A stretch of 64,000 nt of DNA, taken from Phaeotremella fagi. Its lineage: Eukaryota > Basidiomycota > Tremellomycetes > Tremellales > Phaeotremellaceae. This document shows positions 35,086 to 47,792 of this stretch, piece by piece. The stretch is taken from assembly GCA_001599715.1 (NCBI GenBank), contig BCHU01000009.1, forward strand, positions 558,001 to 622,000. The letters are read 5' to 3'. Made by a program: the position numbers and the translations under genes. Position 1 is the first letter of the stretch. Each line of letters starts with the position of its first letter. The notes under the pieces are model-generated. The model ran no database searches and was not told where the DNA came from. It was given only the letters and a program-made list of their open reading frames with translations.

Positions 35086-35675
35086 GTTTTGGTTGATGAG
35101 TCCTTGTCTATTCTACTTGGGTATTTACAATGTTATAAAAGTGGTACAATGTAAGTTGAAGACGAAGAAGAAGAGGAAGAAGTTGTTGGTGTGTTCACTT
35201 TAAATGTTACTCGTCTGAGCCTGAGTCTGAGTGGCAAATTAGGTCTAGATCAGTGACGTAACGAAGATCAAAGGGTTAAAGGTGGCACAAATGGATTGAT
35301 TAGATTGATACTTGTAGATTCATTGCTGTGTAAAAAGTACCACTGGGATGGATTGGGAACAGAAAACGCTAGAAGGGTATCTTCAAGCTATGTGTATTCA
35401 GACAATGCAGTACATTCGATAATTTACAACGTTCCGTACATTTACAGGACTCGTACATAAATACGATATTCTAACATCAATTAAATGAAAAACACATTTG
35501 ACAACCGATCTTCCAACGACAATGTGCTGTTAACATTTTTTTATTGGTTTGTTATATGATGAGTGTTTGATGATTTCCTCTGATATCATATGATTGATGA
35601 ATTGTTGACCTTGATTCTTCTATTTTCCATCCCATGTCCAAATTCTCATATTCGACAAACAGTCCACTTCCCTGA
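35086..35675. other. intergenic, no gene seen
   Basis: 590 bp between the DUF4112 start and the stop of the BCAS3-like gene, both minus strand. No coding frame with conserved content and no repeat recognised. Confidence 0.5.
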
Positions 35676-38600
35676 TCAACTTCGTAATTTATTGATCAAT
35701 TCCTTCTGTTTAATTTCCCATTTCCTTCTTTCTTCTTCTTCTTCATCCAATAAACCTAAGACCAAATCATCAGGTCCACCATCATCCTCGACAGCTTTTC
35801 TATATTCCTCCTCCCACCCTGTTTCCCATGTCAAGTCATCCTCTTCATCACCGCCAATCGATGATTCAGTGTTTGTGTTGGGTAAAACACCAGATGAAGG
35901 GGATGAGTTGCCTCCATTATCGTCGTTCTCGTTTTCTTGATATAGATCCGCCTGAGTCGTTAGGATCGTATCTTCCTCGAATGATAAAGGTGAAACTCCA
36001 GGTGTGATCTCTGAAGCTCGTCTTTTTATTCGTGAATGCTGAGCTCTAGCATATTCTCTTCTAACTCTATCGACACCTTCACCTAATCCATGAGCGACAT
36101 GTCGAATAGGTATGGAAGACCATTTAGATCTTGGATAACCATTAGGCAGACCAGGTATCTGAGCAGCCTCCGGTCGTGATTCCATGACAGATTGTAAAGC
36201 TGATAAAAGCGGTTCATCAAAGGATTTAGATGTCAAATCCGATGCTTCATTGTATGGGTTTAAAGACTGATCAATAATGTTTGGTGATGCCTTGGCTTCA
36301 ACTTCATATCTGAAAACTAGTTTATGGAGTCTGGCCGATAAGTCCATGACTGATAACGGTGTGTATTCGTCTGTTTGACGCGAAGCGAAGAAATCGGCTT
36401 GTTTAGAGAGATATATCGAGGTAGGTAATACTCGGGGGTTGGTACAATAAGTTTGGATCTCAGTTTGCGAGAGGCTCCTAAACTAACGTCAGTTAAGCTC
36501 TAGAAATAGAAATAGAAATCCCTACTTACTTCATTCTGAAGCCATTGTTTCCCAATTTCGTGTTTGACGACTTGGTTGTCATGGAAGAAAGAAGTGTATC
36601 GCCAGACTCATCAACATCCGCAGGTAGACGCCATCTGGCAATCAAAGAATAATCGAGACCTAAATCTCCATCTCTCATCCCAGCCCCTTTCATCATTTCA
36701 GTCAACCCACTACCTCTCCTCTCGATCAAACCTCTTTCATTCGGATCCTTACGAACCTTAATCGCGTGTAAAGACAATCTTGTAAGTTCAAGAAGACCAC
36801 TGGGTTGTCGATAAATAATGATGTCTTGACAGAACGTTCCAGATTGCAAAGGATTAGCAACATATTTTAGGAAACTGACAACCGCTGGAGAAGTGTGGAC
36901 GGTCAAGTGTGAAGTTGGATTCCCACCAGTAGGTCGAAGTCTGGCTATTGGAGATACAGAGGTGGAGAGGGGATAAAGTTGTGTTGGATTTCCAAGTTTC
37001 TTCGAGGCGTGACTGGAAGCAGATGGAGGTCCACCGGATGGAAGAATTGCAAATATGTCTGGCGGTAATCAGTTATAACTCAGAGAGGACGACTTACGAA
37101 CAGTCCCCCGTCCAGTTCCAACACCGATCCAACGACCTCTTTCATCCCAAGTAACAGAGTGTACCGTGGCATTCGTATGACCTCTTTTCAACTCGTACAA
37201 ATGCCAAACTTCACCTTTAGATGCGTGATTAGCAATTCCACATGGATGGATATCGAGAATATGGAAACTTCTACCGTCGGACGGAGCAGCAAAAAGTTTG
37301 GTTCCATCAGGAGACAACGATAAATAATTGACTGAATGTTCAGGATTTTCAGAGGGTTTACGCCCGGTTGATGGTCGTTGGGGTACTGGAGATTGTAAAG
37401 ATCGGTATGAAGGTAGTCTGAAATGTGAGACTACTTCGGGCTCATCATGATTTCTCGGGAAAATATCGATTATTTTGATCCATTGTCCACCGACCGGTTT
37501 TGGATGAGATTGATTTTGGCCGGGGATAGAATCTTGATTTCCGTTGATGAAACCCAAGTCATCCTCCTCTCCATCATTTTCCTCTTCCTCCAAATCGTCA
37601 CCCAAACTTCTTCCGTCGGCTGGTGCACTTCTCGCCAATCTCCCACTTCCAGCTCGTCCAGCAGCTCGAGCTCCCATTTTGAGTCCTGCCCATACACCTC
37701 TCGCAACTCCTCCACCAATCTCCACAGCTGAAGATAAGATGTCTGTCTGATCGTTGGTAGGTGACATAGGACCAGAAACAGTTCGATTAGTTTGATGTCG
37801 AAGGAAAGTTTGAGCTGTTACTATTGAGCCTAACCCATCTGGACCAGCAGATCGAGGTGGTTCAGTAGTCGCATAGGCGACAATGCGATCTGAGAATGAG
37901 AAAACTGGTACTGCGTCATGGATTGAGATCCCGGTGATAGGATTTGAGATTGGAGTCATAGTCGTAGGACTTAGGAGGCTCAAGGAAGCTTCATCAGGAT
38001 TGATTGTTGCCTGTTGAAGGTGAGCAACGAGACTAAATTTGCTCAGAACTTACCACTAGTATCACTCGCTTGGAACTCGCTATCGTACCTCCAGTTCCAG
38101 GACCAAGTTCTACCCGATGAGTTGATAATCCAGACGAAGTATCAATAATCACCAAAGCAAGAGTCGGTATCGAACGTCGATGTTGCGTCAGGGTTCTGAT
38201 TTGTAAGGTTACCATCACATTTTATCAGCTTACAGAAGAGCAGCACAACCACAAGGCGACTCCAAAATCCGTGAAGCTATGACTGTTTCTGCACCATCAA
38301 CTTTATTGGTACCATTAGGAACAGTAGCAACGTTTGATCTAATGGTGTGATCATCATATCGGATGGTTGACAAAGAGAAAATCTCCTCGGGGGCTTGAAA
38401 AGTTTCTTCTACATGTGGATCGTTGGGAATCGTGCTCGATGGTGCCGAGAAGATTTGAAGAGCGTGGTGTTTTGATGAAATCAAAAGTAAAGGTCTACCA
38501 ACGTCAGCCACGATTTTGCAAAGAGCCTCACCGTTTCTTCTTTCCGTCTCCTAAATCAGCTTCTTGCCAGGTTGCTGTCATATCCGATTCTTCTTTGATC

Positions 38601-38916
38601 GTCACAGTTACTTTAGGAGGAGATGGTGAACTTGGTAAAAGACTTTTGAACGGGATAGTGGATAATGAAGGAAGATGGGAGAGGATGGGTGAGAGAATTG
38701 AAGGGGATGAGTCGCTAGAAAAGTATCAGCATGGTAAATGATACATGAGGTTCCAAACTTACTTGAGATCTAAAGCTAAATTTGAAGATCAGTACCATCA
38801 AAACGAAAAATACCAGCGAAACCTACCAATACCCCGCCTTCTTCTACCGTCGTTCCTCGATACCATTGCGGATTTCCTACTATCGCCTCCGTCAGATTCT
38901 TGTCTTGAATTGACAT
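35676..38916 (-). CDS. BCAS3-like WD40 domain protein
   Basis: About 900-950 residues. The central part holds WD-like repeats (NYLSLSPDGTKLFAAPSDGRSFHILD) and the signature LYELKRGHTNATVHSVTWDERGRWIGVGTGRGTV, which matches the BCAS3 / PROPPIN-like WD40 family. In animals and plants BCAS3 acts with PHAF1 in autophagy at the phagophore; a similar role here is inference. There are Ser/Pro-rich and acidic insertions (LEEEENDGEEDD). The start MSIQDKNLTEAIVGNPQWYRG is the best in-frame ATG, but joining it to LDLNDSSPSIL seems to need an intron with a weak GTTTCG donor, so the first exons are uncertain. The end is KELINKLRS. Confidence 0.75.
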
Positions 38917-39654
38917 TTTCTGACAGAGGCATATGGGATCCTCCAAGGATGTTTTATATTGGGATTACAAAAAGGGATAGGTATGCGATGCGACCGTGAG
39001 AGACGAAAGATTGAAGTAACAGACTCCTGGGGAGACTTGTCAGTTCTCTGATCGAAGAAGTGATTTTTCCGTGGTCTGCAAGCTAGACTCACTATTAGAT
39101 GATGAGATGATAAATATAGATCGAATGGAAAGATGTATGCGAAGTAATGATATGAGTTGAACTTCGGGCTGATGATATTGAATTCGCGTCGCTTTGCCAC
39201 CGGTCGACTCGAAGAGAGTGTTCGATCAGTGGGAATTGGGGATCAAGAAGGTATCACTAGAGATGAGTGCTGGATGCAGATTGGATTCCTGATGAGTATA
39301 ATGCTAATGTAATGATGCTGATGCTAATGTAATATGATGATGGATAACGATTGATGTATGCTGAGAACTGACTGACTTGCTATCTCTAATCTACAAGTAT
39401 GACAACAAAGCTCAGTGGCGTAGTTCCACGTGGCTATCTGTGGGGAAATTGCCACATCCATCACAATTTACCTGTGGCGGAGTTGTAATCGACCGTCGCA
39501 ATCATTATTGCACTGCGTTGTTACAAGACTTACTTGTAGCACTAGAATGCTGACTAAGAGACTGTTCTGCTTTATAATATCCTTTATCATCATATGTACC
39601 CAAATTTCTGGTTATGTCATCGAGGATTTATCATTACATCGTTACCCAGGTACA
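38917..39654. other. intergenic, no gene seen
   Basis: 738 bp between the BCAS3-like start and the stop of the kinase-like gene (both minus). It contains a short AATGTAATGATGCTGATGCTAATGT duplication-like stretch near 39300-39330 but no gene. Confidence 0.5.
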
Positions 39655-41262
39655 TCAATTCTTTTGTCTGCTTTGAACCTTGATGAAGCCTTCATTACAG
39701 GCAAATTTGATTTTGAGACCATCAATCCATGAACCTTCAGCGACTCGATATTTAGAAAGAGAGTTGACCCCACTGATAGAAACTCCATCTTTTTCATCCT
39801 GGAAAGCAAGAAGGGTCAAGATCCGACTCTCCTCGTCCAAGTTTTGAAAAGGAAACATCCCTATTACATATTGCAATCTCTGATGAATCTTGGCGGTGGG
39901 TGATCGAACACATGAAGCAAGATCTGGTCGATTCAACGTTTCGTAACAACTTGCGAGGTATTCTTCTGATTTTGATGGGAGATTGTTTGAGAAAAACTCT
40001 TGGAGAAGACCAAATGGACCGCAGAAGGCTTCGCTCTTCGCGGCAGTGTACGTCCTGTGACGAACTCAGTATACGATTTAAAACAGTAGACTTACCATTC
40101 CCAATCAATGATACCATTGATATGACCTTCGTCATCGATCAACCAAACATCCCCTTTATCATCTGCATGTTTGATGTAGAAGCTACCGTCCTCTTTCGCT
40201 AGAGACTCAGATTGTGATACAATTTCCCTCAATTCTAAATACCACAAATAAGATGAAACTGGATCTTGAACGAAACGTTCTTGATTCTCCAATTGTTTGA
40301 GAATGGTATCAAGGAATGCTAAGTATTTTTGTTGACTTGATTTGAACGGTCCAAAGAAGTGTGGTTTCTCTAATGAGTACAGAAAAGTTGAAAGTGGTCC
40401 AACCTTGATCCCATCCTCGGTATTATGAAGACTTCCAATAGATTCGTAACGGTGTTGAGAGAGCTTGATGGAGTATTTGGCGTAATCCATAATAGTTTGT
40501 TGATTCTTAACGAGGTCGTTTTCAAAGTCCATAAACCTTTCGGCAGGTTCTCCTTGAAGATATTCGAGGAAAAAGTATCGAAGTTTGTCTAAAAAATTTC
40601 ATCAGCCTTAAGTCGTTATCGATTTCTGAGGATAATTCGTCGTACCTGGAGAATTGTCTCTCTCTCCTTCTGTTTGAACCTGGCTACCGAGGGGAAAGAA
40701 CACCTTGGGAACCAAACCGGGAAGGGTATTTTGCAGCTCAATCATAGTAGCGACCTCAGTATCCAACCTCTGATCTGCAATAACGCCAAAAGAGCACGAA
40801 ACATCTTGTTGTCGAACTCGAGCAAGCCATTGAGAACCATCAGCGAATGAGATAGGGAAGTGGAGATTGGTCTCTCCTCTCATCAACGTTGTGATGTCAT
40901 CAGGGATATCGAAAGTGAATTCTACACCGGGTTTTATTTTAGCAGCTTCAATCTTGATGTCCGAAGAGCGAACCAGGGATAAGAGCTTGCGTCTCTGAAC
41001 GCATCAGTAGAATATCATTCAACCTTAACGCACTTCCTGATCTTTGTATTGGTGAGAAGCTTCTTCTTCGTCGTCGCCCTGAGATATCTCAATTCAGTGA
41101 TCAACAGATTGATCTCAAAGACAGGGAACTCACTGATAATAAGAGACAGGGATGTTGGGATGTAAAGTGGGTGTAACATAATCTCTTCCCGCAACATTCG
41201 CATTCTCCTCCCATGACAAAACGTTTTTCACAGTCCTCGACCTGACAGCAGAATTGTGACAT
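39655..41262 (-). CDS. APH-fold phosphotransferase with N-terminal cysteine/histidine-rich finger
   Basis: About 440-450 residues. The N-terminus MSQFCCQVEDCEKRFVMGG with CECCGKRLCYTHF and CTxxH-type spacing resembles an AN1-like zinc finger. After an acidic linker comes an aminoglycoside-phosphotransferase (protein-kinase-like) domain: MRGETNLHFPISFADGSQWLARVRQ, then FYIKHADDKGDVWLIDDEGHINGIIDWEWTY with the catalytic Asp (HAD) and the metal-binding Asp (IDWEW). The Asn usually found after the catalytic Asp is not at its usual place. The substrate is unknown; drug resistance should not be assumed. Five or so introns; the start is supported because the finger exon splices in frame to GDDEEEASHQYKDQE. 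Confidence 0.8.
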
Positions 41263-41615
41263 ATCACCCGGTCTGTGAGATGTGTAGGATAGGATTGATA
41301 TAATATTCACCTTGGGATTGAGTTCGAATTGAAAGATATGATGGAAAAGTAAGTAAAAGTTGCGTGACACTGAAACACACTTTGCCACACAAGTTTTGAT
41401 GGCGGTGTGGCAGTGGCAGAATTTACCTCCGTCCTCCAATTGGGGACCCTGGTTTGTAAGCATAGGGGTAAGTGGGGTGAAGAAATAAGTAATTAAAATG
41501 ATTGAGTAAGTTACGAGTAGAATTTACGATTTACTTAGGATTTCAACATTTACTTACTTTTTCATTGGATAAATCTCAGTATCACTACTTTACATTACAC
41601 GACACCCAATACAAA
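41263..41615. promoter_or_regulatory. divergent promoter region of the kinase-like gene and DRE2
   Basis: 353 bp between two divergent starts. No specific motif recognised. Confidence 0.4.
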
Positions 41616-42646
41616 ATGACCGTTCCAATCTCCAACCCATCATCTCAGACACAAGTAGTCCTCGGCTCACTTGAAAGAGTTCAAGAATATCAAAACATCT
41701 TGACTGAGCTCAAATCAAATGCTACAGGTCTAGTTCAAGGTGAAATGGTGGATAGATTGCTTGACAATGGTGAGTTGCTAAAGCAGGGCGATAAATACTT
41801 CCAACTCACCTCTACCAAAGCTACCGCCCTGCCTACCTCTCCAATCACTATCCACCTAGTGCTTCCGTTACCTCTACCGGAACATTTACTTGCTCGAATT
41901 CCACCCTCCACCCAGATTTATATCCATTTACCAAGCCAATCAAACGAACTTTCAATCTCACAACTTACTACCCAACTTACGCAGAAAGGATTCCAATCTA
42001 TTCAATCACCTTCACCAGCAATGATCGGTTTCACCTCACCCGTACCAATAACAATTACAGCCACCGTTCCAGCTCCACAATCATCATCCGTTCCAGTCCC
42101 ACTATCCAGACCCATGGCTCTTCCCCGTCGATCAACGAATAAAGCCAAAAAATCCGCCTTATGGGCAATAGATTCACCTCTACTCTCTGACGGTGGTAAA
42201 TCACTTCTAACACCTGCAGACCTAGTTAGACCGGAATGTGTCATCCCCGATGAATCAGGTAAACCAGTGAAAAGACGTAGAGCCTGTAAAGACTGTACAT
42301 GTGGTTTAGCTGAACAGGAAGCTGAACAAGAAGCTTTATCAGCTGCTGCTATCGCTGAAGCTCAAAAAGCTTTCTTTTTGGAAGGGGATGATGATATCCC
42401 AGATGTCATTTTACAGGCTACAGTCGGTGTCGAAGGTGTTTGGCCAGTTGAGAAAAGAGCTGAAGCTAAGAAGACTAGTAGTTGTGGAAGTTGCTATTTG
42501 GGTGATGCGTTTAGATGTAATAGTTGTCCTTATTTGGGTAAGTCTCTGTGGTACTGTTCTTGGAGTGGTACTGATAGAATACCATAGGAATGCCTGCTTT
42601 TAAACCAGGAGAAAAAGTTTCACTCTCAATCAGTGACGATATTTAG
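41616..42646 (+). CDS. DRE2: Dre2/anamorsin (CIAPIN1) Fe-S assembly protein
   Basis: Electron carrier of the cytosolic iron-sulphur assembly pathway; receives electrons from Tah18. About 326 residues, one intron. The N-terminal methyltransferase-like domain is followed by a linker and two cysteine motifs: C...ACKDCTCGL (2Fe-2S type) and [19 protein letters not shown] (CX2CX7CX2C). After the intron the protein ends [19 protein letters not shown], the usual family end. A longer in-frame ATG at 41502 exists, but [17 protein letters not shown] is the family-like start. Confidence 0.93.
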
Positions 42647-42878
42647 AGGTCTAGACGAGAACACTTTTTATAGGATCAGCTAGGATTATAGCGTTTAGGG
42701 ATTGTTGTACTCCTTAGTGACATGTATCTCTTACTTATATAATTGCAAAGTGCATGAGTGGGGTAGTCGGGAAACTCATTAATGTTTTTACAAGACATCT
42801 TTTGCTTCAGTGGTTCACCCCTAAAGTTGTCACCACTCAACCATGAAATAACATGACCCAATGCATCATCATCAACAT

Positions 42879-43985
42879 CTACAAAACATCCTTCAATTCT
42901 ATCGAAGGTCCATTGGTGGTTTCCAATCTAGCGTTGAGAATCGTAGAAGCTGTCACACGACATGAGTGGGAAATACATGAATCATTGAATGACCACACTT
43001 ACCCTTCTTACTTCTAGACGTAGCATCGGACGCTGCTATGGCTGCTGTTGCTGAACCCTCTTTAACGGCTGCGATAAAAGCTTTGACATTTTCTTCGACG
43101 TTTGGAAGTGAAAAATTGAGCTTTAGTTGGAGTCAGTCTAAACTTCTAATAAACATTTTTAGAAGGATTGCTTATACTTACTCTTGCTACAGCTATTAAT
43201 CCAAAACAAAATGTCAGTCACATCAATCAGAACAAACCCGTCTCCACTTACGTGCTCTAACAACACCCAATTTATCACCTCTCCATTCCATCAAACCCTT
43301 CGCTTCTCTAATTCTCACACCCAAATCCATTCCCTCCCCAACCCCACCACGTTTAACAACCGGCATCAAACCTTTTGGTCCCAAGAATCTAGCCAAAGAA
43401 CTCTGAACAGAACCCAGCATGGCGGGGGTACACAAAACCTTTGTAGGGGTTATATCACCGTTCAAAATCGATGGGAAAATATCTTCTCCACCGACATAAT
43501 TCGCCCCGCTGTCTTTCGCTATTTGGAAAGACGGTTCGGAGGGGTTACAGAAGACTAGAATTGTTTCTGGGGATTTTCGAGGATCGGTGGGGAAATTCAC
43601 TCGGCCTCTTAATGGGAGAGAGGATTTTGAGATTTTGGTTGAAAGGGTTACGGAATAGGCTGATTGGGGATTGGCGATTTCTAGTGCCTGTTGGATTTGT
43701 GTTAGAGAAGGCCACCAAAGATAGGTAATGAACGACTTACCCGGAGAACTCTGGTTGCATCGGATAAATTCATTGCGTCGGGGTTGACGACGTGTTTACT
43801 TTTTTTCTTATTTCCTGTAGAAGATGGTCTGGCGTTCATTGAAGATGAAGTGGTGAAAGAACGGGAGGAGCTGGAAGAGGATATGGCGGGGATCTAACTG
43901 GAGTCAATGGATGATGAAAGGGAAAAACCGTCAAATGACGCACACTTGAAGCTCTTTTCGAAGCTATCCTAAGACCAGACGACAT
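42879..43985 (-). CDS. mitochondrial large ribosomal subunit protein uL1m
   Basis: Homologue of bacterial L1, which moves deacylated tRNA out of the E site. About 300 residues. It starts MSSGLRIASKRASS (basic import-type leader), contains LGPKGLMPVVKRGGVGEG, the signature of L1 proteins, and ASTILNARLETTNGP near the end. The last exon ends ELKDVL. Four or five introns. The neighbouring minus-strand ORF at 44018 ends only about 30 bp before this start. Confidence 0.88.
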
Positions 43986-44017
43986 TGTTAAATGAGTGAC
44001 GATGTTTCTTTGTATTT

Positions 44018-44503
44018 TTAACGAGAATTTTTATCCGTTCTTCTCACTGGAGGGTCAAGTTGAGATTCGACTTTAGCTACTGGAACGACAGCAGACGTTG
44101 AATGATTCAAAGTTTGTTGTACTGTATCCACTGCTTTCTGAGGGTTATGATGGATTTTCTTCGGTTTAGCTTTTTTAGCTTTCTTGACGTCCTTCTTGAA
44201 TTGATCGTGAGCTTGACGATAGGTCTTACTGAATTTATTGAACCTTTTTTCTAGATGGATAAAAAGTTTATTTTGTTGATAAAAATATTCTTGTACTGAA
44301 GATCTGGGTTTAGGGGGTTGGGGTTGTGTAGCAGGAGCTGGTATACACTGTGTTGTAGTGGGATTGGGAGGGTTGGAAGAGTAGGAGATAGAATTTGCTG
44401 TATGTAGAGATGAATTAGAATTTGAATATATCGTTGACCAATTGCTGTTGCTGCTGCTGCTGTTCGAAATATTAGAGATAGAGCTGCAGGTTGAGTGTGG
44501 CAT
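44018..44503 (-). CDS. hypothetical Ser/Asn-rich protein, intronless
   Basis: 161-codon uninterrupted frame. The first third is Ser/Asn-rich (ISNISNSSSSNSNWS), the middle has SSVQEYFYQQNKLFIHLEKRF, and the second half is Lys-rich (KKDVKKAKKAKPKKIHH). I do not recognise a family. The helical, basic second half is more protein-like than the rest. It starts about 410 bp from the pyruvate kinase start on the other strand. It could be a real small gene or an upstream part of the uL1m transcript; support is the frame alone. Confidence 0.4.
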   Translation of the reverse strand: MPHSTCSSISNISNSSSSNSNWSTIYSNSNSSLHTANSISYSSNPPNPTTTQCIPAPATQPQPPKPRSSVQEYFYQQNKLFIHLEKRFNKFSKTYRQAHDQFKKDVKKAKKAKPKKIHHNPQKAVDTVQQTLNHSTSAVVPVAKVESQLDPPVRRTDKNSR

Positions 44504-44914
44504 TTTTGGAGTATATTTTATCTCCGGAATTACTCAAACGAGTAACGTGCCTGAATATAAAACCCGGCGGCAGTGGGGATACTTGTGACAAACGTTGAGA
44601 GAATAAGAAAAGATTAGAACAAGGTCAAGTTCAAGATATCATATATTCAAGTAGTATCACTTATATCTCTTCCTTTCTTCTACTCCAATCTACTCTAATC
44701 CTTTGTGAGATATTCTAACCCCTCTCATACTCAATTACAAACGTGTGAGTTGTCTTGACCATCTTCCTTTCATTCATTGATTGTCCCCATGTCTCTCATG
44801 CCTTGGAACGTTTCCGCTCTACACTCTGTCACCATGATACAACAAAATACTAATCATCACGTTTGCCCCTTCTTCCCTTTTCCCTCTTCCTCATCTTCAT
44901 CTCAACTTTCTTAA
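44504..44914. other. intergenic, pyruvate kinase promoter/5' leader
   Basis: 411 bp, strongly pyrimidine-rich near the pyruvate kinase start (44860-44910), as seen in highly expressed fungal genes. No gene recognised. Confidence 0.5.
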
Positions 44915-47280
44915 ATGAACTTATTCCCAAATAAAATCGATTCTCGATCTCAAACTCCTCTCGGTTGGCACCCCCCTTCACGTCCACCATCTCGTGCACC
45001 ATCTCCAACACCTTCAACACCAACTAAAAACAATTTCAACAGAAAAATGGCTTTCGTCACTTCAAACTCCAACACCTCTCAATTAGCTTGGTTATCAAGC
45101 TTGAACACCAGTTTCAATGATTTCACTCCAGAACAAAAGTTTTTGCGAAAGGTGAGATCTTTTCTTTCTTCTCATTCAAAAACATAAATCTAACTTCCTG
45201 GTCAGACTTCAATCATCGCTACCATCGGTCCAAAGACCAACTCACCAGAGAAACTCGCTGAGCTTCGTGAAGCTGGTATGAACATTGGTGAGTCTTCTCC
45301 ATTGTATTACTCGTCGTCACCTAACTCTCCAAGTCCGAATGAACTTCTCCCACGGTTCATACGAATACCATCAATCCGTCATTGACAACACCAGAAAGGC
45401 TGTCGCTCTTAACCCCAACGGTCGTCCTCTTGCTATCGCTCTTGACACCAAAGGTCCAGAAATCAGAACTGGTTTGATGACAGGTGATGCTGATGTGAGT
45501 GGTTCGGGCTATACTTTATCAAACTCTGATGCAATTCTTCTCAGGTCAAAATCAGCGCTGGTCACGAATTCTGGATCACCACTGACAAAGCCTTTGCCGA
45601 GTCTGGTACTGCTGAACAAATCTTCATCGATTATGTGAGTAGCAAGAAATCCCAGGTCACTGTTCAAATTTTCTGACGTAACCTCAGGCCAACATCGTCA
45701 AGGTTACCGCCCCAGGTAAACTCATTTACGTCGATGACGGTAGGTCAACTACTTCTCAAAAAAAACTTTGTAACTAAACCATTCCCCCAGGTGTTCTCTC
45801 CCTCCAAGTCATCTCCATCGATGGTGACAAACTCCGTGTCAGATCAGTCAACAACGGTACCCTCTCCTCCAGAAAAGGTGTCAATCTTCCCAAAACCCCA
45901 GTCGATCTTCCAGCTCTTTCCGAAAAAGACAAAGCCGATCTTGCGTTCGGTGTCAAAAACGGTGTCGACATGATCTTCGCTTCATTCATCAGATCAGCTG
46001 ATGATGTCAAACACATTCGTTCAGTTCTTGGTCCAGAGGGTAAAAACATCAAGATCATCGTTAAAATCGAAAACGAACAAGGTGTAACCAACTTTGATGA
46101 GATTCTTAAGGAAACTGATGGTGTCATGGTTGCCCGTGGTGATTTGGGTATCGAAATTCCAGCCAGTCAAGTCTTCATGGCCCAAAAAATGATGATCGCC
46201 AAATGCAGTGTTGCCGGTAAACCATCTATCTGTGCTACTCAAATGCTTGAGGTACGTAATTGTAGAACATCTGAGGAAATAACATACTGACATGAACTCC
46301 AGTCTATGACTTACAACCCAAGACCAACCCGTGCTGAGGTCTCTGACGTCGCCAACGCTGTTCTTGACGGTGCTGACTGTGTCATGCTTTCAGGAGAGAC
46401 TGCTAAGGGTTCATACCCAATCGAAGCTGGTGAGTTGGGTCATCCGTGGATGAGTTTCAAGCTGACATCCTAAATAGTCAAAATGATGGCTGAGACCGCT
46501 TTCCTCGCTGAATCCGCCATCTGCTACCCACCTCTCTTCGACCAACTTCGTCAACTCACCCCCAGACCAACTGAGACCGCTGAGACTCTTGCTCTCTCCG
46601 CCGTTGCTGCTGCCATCGAACAAGATGCAGGTGCCATCATCGTTCTCTCCACCTCGTATGTTTAACGTCTGTTCTTCCGAACAACAAACTGACCTCAATT
46701 TAGTGGTGTCTCAGCTCGTCTTTTGTCCAAATACAGACCATCTTGTCCAATCATCTGTGGTACGTCTTTTCTGTCGAATGAAAATGATGCAGAATAGAGC
46801 TGATCACCATCCTCGACAGTCACCCGTAACGAACAAACCGCTCGTCAATGTCATCTCTCAAGAGGTGTTTATGGTGTTTACTACCCAGAAGCCCGTGGTA
46901 TTCCAGCTGACAAATGGCAAATCGACGTCGACAACAGAATCAGGTGGGTACAGACTATTCAAAGTACAAGGGCAGCATCTAACTGATGACCTCCTAGATA
47001 TGGTCTTAAAGTCGCTCTTGATCTCGGTATTGTTAAGCCTGAAGCCACTGTTATGGCTGTTCAAGGTTGGAAAGGCGGTCTCGGTCACGTAAGTTCAGTT
47101 TTCAGTCCGCTATTTCATTAGCTGATCATCATTCTCGATGCTTAGACCAACACCCTTCGTATCCTTTCGTAAGTTTGAACTTAATCACAAATGAATATAC
47201 AAATTTCTAACCAAATCAACAGTGTCCCAACCGAAGACGCCGATCTCGATATCATCCCCATCGACAGAGTCGCCGAATAA
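44915..47280 (+). CDS. PYK1: pyruvate kinase
   Basis: Last step of glycolysis: phosphoenolpyruvate plus ADP to pyruvate plus ATP. Signatures in order: [109 protein letters not shown], and [19 protein letters not shown] at the end. Two starts are possible: 44915, giving a 44-residue Pro/Ser-rich extension, and 45047 ([16 protein letters not shown]), which has a better context (AAAATGG) and the family-like N-terminus. The codons are biased to C-ending forms, as in highly expressed genes. About ten introns of 45-60 nt. Confidence 0.95.
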
Positions 47281-47792
47281 ACGACTCAGATTATCCAAAA
47301 CGTCGTATCGTTTGAAACCATTTCCTCAATTTAGAAAAATTTCCCATAAAACAGATTTTATTCCCGTTCAAAGATTTTTCTTCACTTAGTATTGCAAAAA
47401 TGATTATTATATAGAGAAATGAAAATATGAGTTATCCATGAATGAATACAGTTGGAATTCGTGGTCGTGTTTTTCATTGCAGAGAAGTGAAATGTCATCG
47501 GCCGATGGGACTGGTAGGATTGAGTTGCCAATTTGTTTATTGGAAATTTGAGTGGCATTGCTCTCATTCTAAGGAGGCCTTGCAATTTGACGACCTCTTT
47601 TATTATCCACTTGACTTTCACAGGACAAGTAGCACCAGACAAACTGAAAGGAAAAGTTGACAAACGCCACTGTTGCACCCACTGCCTGCCTCCACCTTTG
47701 TACGTCTCGAACACTCGAGAGAGAAATCAAACTTACGTACTTGTACATCTCGACAACCATCCAGTGATTCACTTCAACTAACATCATCCACC
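47281..47792. other. intergenic, no gene seen
   Basis: 512 bp between pyruvate kinase and the CCDC124-like gene. It holds a terminator region and a promoter by position; no motif identified. Confidence 0.5.
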
